The notes under the pieces: model-generated
The model's input: only the letters and a program-made list of their open reading frames with translations
The model's database searches: none
What the model was told of the DNA's origin: nothing
Position numbers and translations under genes: made by a program
Assembly (NCBI RefSeq): GCF_020700235.1
Contig: NZ_CP085301.1
Coordinates: forward strand, 1,364,001-1,428,000
Reading direction: 5' to 3'
Length of the DNA stretch: 64,000 nucleotides
Source: Haladaptatus pallidirubidus
GTDB lineage: Archaea > Halobacteriota > Halobacteria > Halobacteriales > Haladaptataceae
Shown here: in pieces, positions 61,949 to 64,000 of the stretch
Layout: each line of letters opens with the position of its first letter
Numbering within the stretch: the stretch's first letter is position 1

Positions 61949-62249
61949 ATGAACGTCGAATCTCGTGGATGGGACGAACATATCGCCCGAAACTCGAAAT
62001 TGTGGGCGATGGTGTTCGTCACTCTCTCGTCCGCACTGACGGGTCTTCTGTAGAGCGCCGAAGAGGCGGCATGGCTGGGAGTTCTTAGCGGGGCAGGCGT
62101 GACGCTGTATCTGTTCGCCGCCGCGAAGATGAACGAGTGGGCTTCCAGCGGAGACGACCACATCACTGCTTGTCCTGTTTATCGGCGCGAACATCACCAT
62201 TGGCCTGTTCCTTGTCGCCGCTGTGAATCAGGTACTTTTCTCGCGGTGA
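61949..62249 (+). pseudogene. Small membrane protein with stop and frameshift
   Basis: ATG 61949 opens MNVESRGWDEHIARNSKLWA, continues as a membrane segment (MVFVTLSSALTGLL) and hits TAG at 62051-62053. The same frame resumes as SAEEAAWLGVLSGAGVTLYL and FAAAKMNEWASSGDD. Near 62165 the frame shifts by one base and the next frame gives LLVLFIGANITIGLFLVAAV and ends VNQVLFSR before TGA 62247-62249. Joined, it is a three-helix protein of about 99 residues. The TAG most simply replaces CAG. I do not recognise the family. It lies right after sdhB and could once have been linked to it. Confidence 0.6.
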
Positions 62250-62282
62250 TTGGTTCAGTTTGTGTTCGTGGTGAGTGTAAAC

Positions 62283-62597
62283 TCACGGAGCGACTGTCGC
62301 CTCTCCATATAGGGGAATCGTGATCAGAAGCAGTGCGATTGTACCGAGGGAAACAGCTCCGACGACTCGCAATCGCACGTTCGAGGGATTCGAATGGATG
62401 CTGTAGCCAGCGAGAACGAGGAATGAAACTTGGAAGAGAAATTCGAGATAGGAAGCATTGAGCCCGAGAACACCCCGAAGCACCAGTATAATTGCCGAAA
62501 GAACGGTCAGAACCGTCGCTACGACCGTAGAGCGCGACGTGGGACTGCTGGACTTGACCACAATCGCCGTCAGTGCTATATTGAGAAAAACGCGCAC
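62283..62597 (-). CDS. Hypothetical membrane protein
   Basis: This 104-residue protein has about three hydrophobic segments: FLNIALTAIVV, VATVLTVLSAIILVLRGVLG and VVGAVSLGTIALLLITIPLY, with SYLEFLFQVSFLVLAGYSIH in between. The start is GTG 62595-62597. No domain is recognised. It is convergent with the broken membrane gene upstream of it in coordinates and faces the cox promoter region. Its reality rests on hydrophobicity and length only. Confidence 0.5.
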   Translation of the reverse strand: MRVFLNIALTAIVVKSSSPTSRSTVVATVLTVLSAIILVLRGVLGLNASYLEFLFQVSFLVLAGYSIHSNPSNVRLRVVGAVSLGTIALLLITIPLYGEATVAP

Positions 62598-63164
62598 CCC
62601 GACAAGCGCAGTCAGAAACGCAAGATGTGATCAATTCGGAAACTGCCATTCGAACATGATGAGTACTTTTTCTAACAATTTATTGCTACTTTCACATGCT
62701 AAATCTGTCGGAAGGTTGCGCCAGCGCGTTCGCACGAGGGGAGCGAAGCGAATACCGTTTGTGCAGTCCCACGCTGGCGGGGGAGGAGCAGGGAGACTGG
62801 CGGTGGGGAGTCGTGATTTGCTACAGCACGATATAATCAAACAGGAGTAAGCGGATCACGACTCCAATGAAACCGCCCCGCACCGCGACTGCAGGCCCCA
62901 CACATCCCCAACCGATTCGTTCATTCGTTGTCGCTCGTTCTCATCCCTCGCATGCTATCAGCACAGACCTTCGGAGGTGAACTCCTCAGGCCTGTATCAG
63001 CGCACGCCATCGTAGCTCGCTGGAATTCTGTAACTCGGCTCCCAGTCTGGATTTTGCACGCGTATTATCGCATTCAAGTCAGGTAATTGATTGGACGATA
63101 CTTGTCTCGAAACAAATGACAAATGACCGAAAGGAATTACCCTGTTCCACCCAACTACTGTACG
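62598..63164. other. Intergenic region before coxA with nested inverted repeats
   Basis: This 567-base spacer has no convincing gene. Between 62719 and 62779, cgccagcg (62719-62726) pairs with cgctggcg (62772-62779), and inside gcac (62732-62735) pairs with gtgc (62761-62764), with a small hairpin ttcgc/gcgaa nested further in. It could be a structured RNA, a leader element or the ends of a decayed mobile sequence. AT-rich segments near 63065-63110 could promote coxA. Confidence 0.35.
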
Positions 63165-64000
63165 ATGGCAGCGCTACCAATGGACTTGGTGCTTACCGTC
63201 CTGATGGGTGGGTTCTTACTCGCCGTTCTGTTCTTCGTCCTCCGGGTCGAAGACTGGCGGTCGTACACACCTGCGGGAGGGGGGCTGGGGCAAGTAGAAG
63301 AGCGACGCGTCGAATACGCGGAGAAACCGAGTGGAATCCTCCGCTGGCTAACGACGGTTGATCACAAGGACATCGGCATGCTGTACGGCCTGTACGCGCT
63401 CATCGCGTTCATCTGGGCCGGACTGGGCGTCGTCCTGATGCGCGTCGAGTTAGTCGCGCCCGACATTGACCTCATGCAGGCCGGATTCTATAACGCTCTT
63501 CTCACCACACACGGCCTCACGATGCTGTTTCTGTTCACGACGCCGATGATAGCCGCGTTCGCGAACTACTTCATCCCGCTCCTCATCGGCGCGGACGACA
63601 TGGCGTTCCCGCGCATCAACGCCATCGCGTTCTGGCTCCTCCCGCCCGCGGCGATTCTCATCTGGATCGGGTTTCCGCTCGCATCGATAGCGGACATCCC
63701 GGCACCGCAGACGGCGTGGACGATGTACACGCCACTCTCGGCGGAGCAGCCGAGTCCGGCGACCGACCTGATGCTCCTCGGCCTGCACCTCTCGGGCATC
63801 AGCACGACGATGGGGGCGATCAACTTCATCGCCACTATCTTCACCGAACGCGACATCGAATGGCCCGAACTCGACCTGTTTTCGTGGACGATGCTCACGC
63901 AGTCGGGGCTTATCCTGTTCGCGTTCCCGCTGCTCGGCAGTGCCCTCATCATGCTCCTGCTCGACCGCAACTTCGGCACCACCTTCTTCGCACCGGAAGG
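63165..64000 (+). CDS. coxA: Cytochrome c oxidase subunit I, 5' part
   Basis: The gene starts at ATG 63165 and runs off the right edge; 278 codons are visible. An extra N-terminal hydrophobic segment (LVLTVLMGGFLLAVLFFVLR) precedes LRWLTTVDHKDIGMLYGLYA, the usual subunit I opening. A heme-binding His lies in LLTTHGLTMLFLFTTPMIAA, followed by FANYFIPLLIGADDMAFPRI, GIxxTMGAINFIATI-type and FSWTMLTQSGLILFAFPLLG segments. The protein is the catalytic subunit of a heme-copper oxidase that reduces oxygen and pumps protons. The remainder, with the copper ligands, is outside the window. Confidence 0.93.
   Translation, partial: MAALPMDLVLTVLMGGFLLAVLFFVLRVEDWRSYTPAGGGLGQVEERRVEYAEKPSGILRWLTTVDHKDIGMLYGLYALIAFIWAGLGVVLMRVELVAPDIDLMQAGFYNALLTTHGLTMLFLFTTPMIAAFANYFIPLLIGADDMAFPRINAIAFWLLPPAAILIWIGFPLASIADIPAPQTAWTMYTPLSAEQPSPATDLMLLGLHLSGISTTMGAINFIATIFTERDIEWPELDLFSWTMLTQSGLILFAFPLLGSALIMLLLDRNFGTTFFAPE

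Noticed and set aside
1-64000. CRISPR arrays, tRNA genes, rRNA genes and intact insertion sequences
   Set aside because: No regularly spaced repeats, cloverleaf-like sequences or transposase genes were seen by reading; a covariance or profile search could still find a small RNA.

Overview
The window is a piece of a halophilic archaeal (class Halobacteria) chromosome. The evidence is the high GC content, the strongly acidic proteins, several Tat (twin-arginine) exported proteins, bacterio-opsin-activator (Bat/HTH-10) regulators, short or leaderless 5' ends behind archaeal TATA boxes, and a complete methylaspartate-cycle gene set, which is a haloarchaeal invention. The genus cannot be fixed from sequence alone; a Haladaptatus-like organism is a guess. 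No rRNA, tRNA, CRISPR array or intact insertion sequence was seen.

Layout. 1-18.2 kb is a mixed region: the start of a Bat regulator, a DUF502 membrane protein, an M20 amidohydrolase, an orphan ABC ATPase, a DJ-1/PfpI protein, tryptophanase, a sulfatase-fold hydrolase, a DUF302 protein next to a YHS-containing metal permease, an S9 peptidase, a HAD dehalogenase-like protein, an aldo/keto reductase, and three broken genes (small membrane protein, flavodoxin, sensor kinase). 18.2-34.9 kb is a carbon-assimilation island. An enolase-superfamily gene and mct lie on the minus strand. They are divergent from glmS-glmE-mal-mch-citE1, and then come acetyl-CoA synthetase, a Bat-type regulator with an integrase-like head, a second acetyl-CoA synthetase, a two-part sodium:solute (acetate-type) symporter, UspA and a small membrane protein. 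Acetate could be imported, activated to acetyl-CoA and then assimilated through glutamate, methylaspartate, mesaconate, mesaconyl-CoA, methylmalyl-CoA and glyoxylate.

35-53 kb is membrane and ion physiology: an APC permease with Usp-like tail, a TrkA-N protein and an Lrp regulator; a nine-gene Mrp/Mnh cation/proton antiporter operon with 4-base overlaps and three NuoL/M-type subunits; a NagD-like phosphatase; an orphan solute-binding protein; a two-TM potassium channel with two RCK units; and a SpoIIM-type membrane protein. 53-64 kb holds a MmgE/PrpD protein, a small secreted N/Q/E-rich protein, a ComA-superfamily protein that looks closest to plant HSA32, a heavily decayed metallo-beta-lactamase gene, an AlsS-type acetolactate synthase, an isolated sdhB, a broken small membrane gene and the 5' end of a cytochrome oxidase subunit I gene.

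A repeated theme is gene decay. Five genes show in-frame stops, frameshifts or lost catalytic motifs while their frames are still readable. The most interesting loci for follow-up are the acetate/methylaspartate island with its embedded regulator and 32-base perfect palindrome, the HSA32-like gene, the YHS-permease/DUF302 pair and the enolase-like gene that follows mct.
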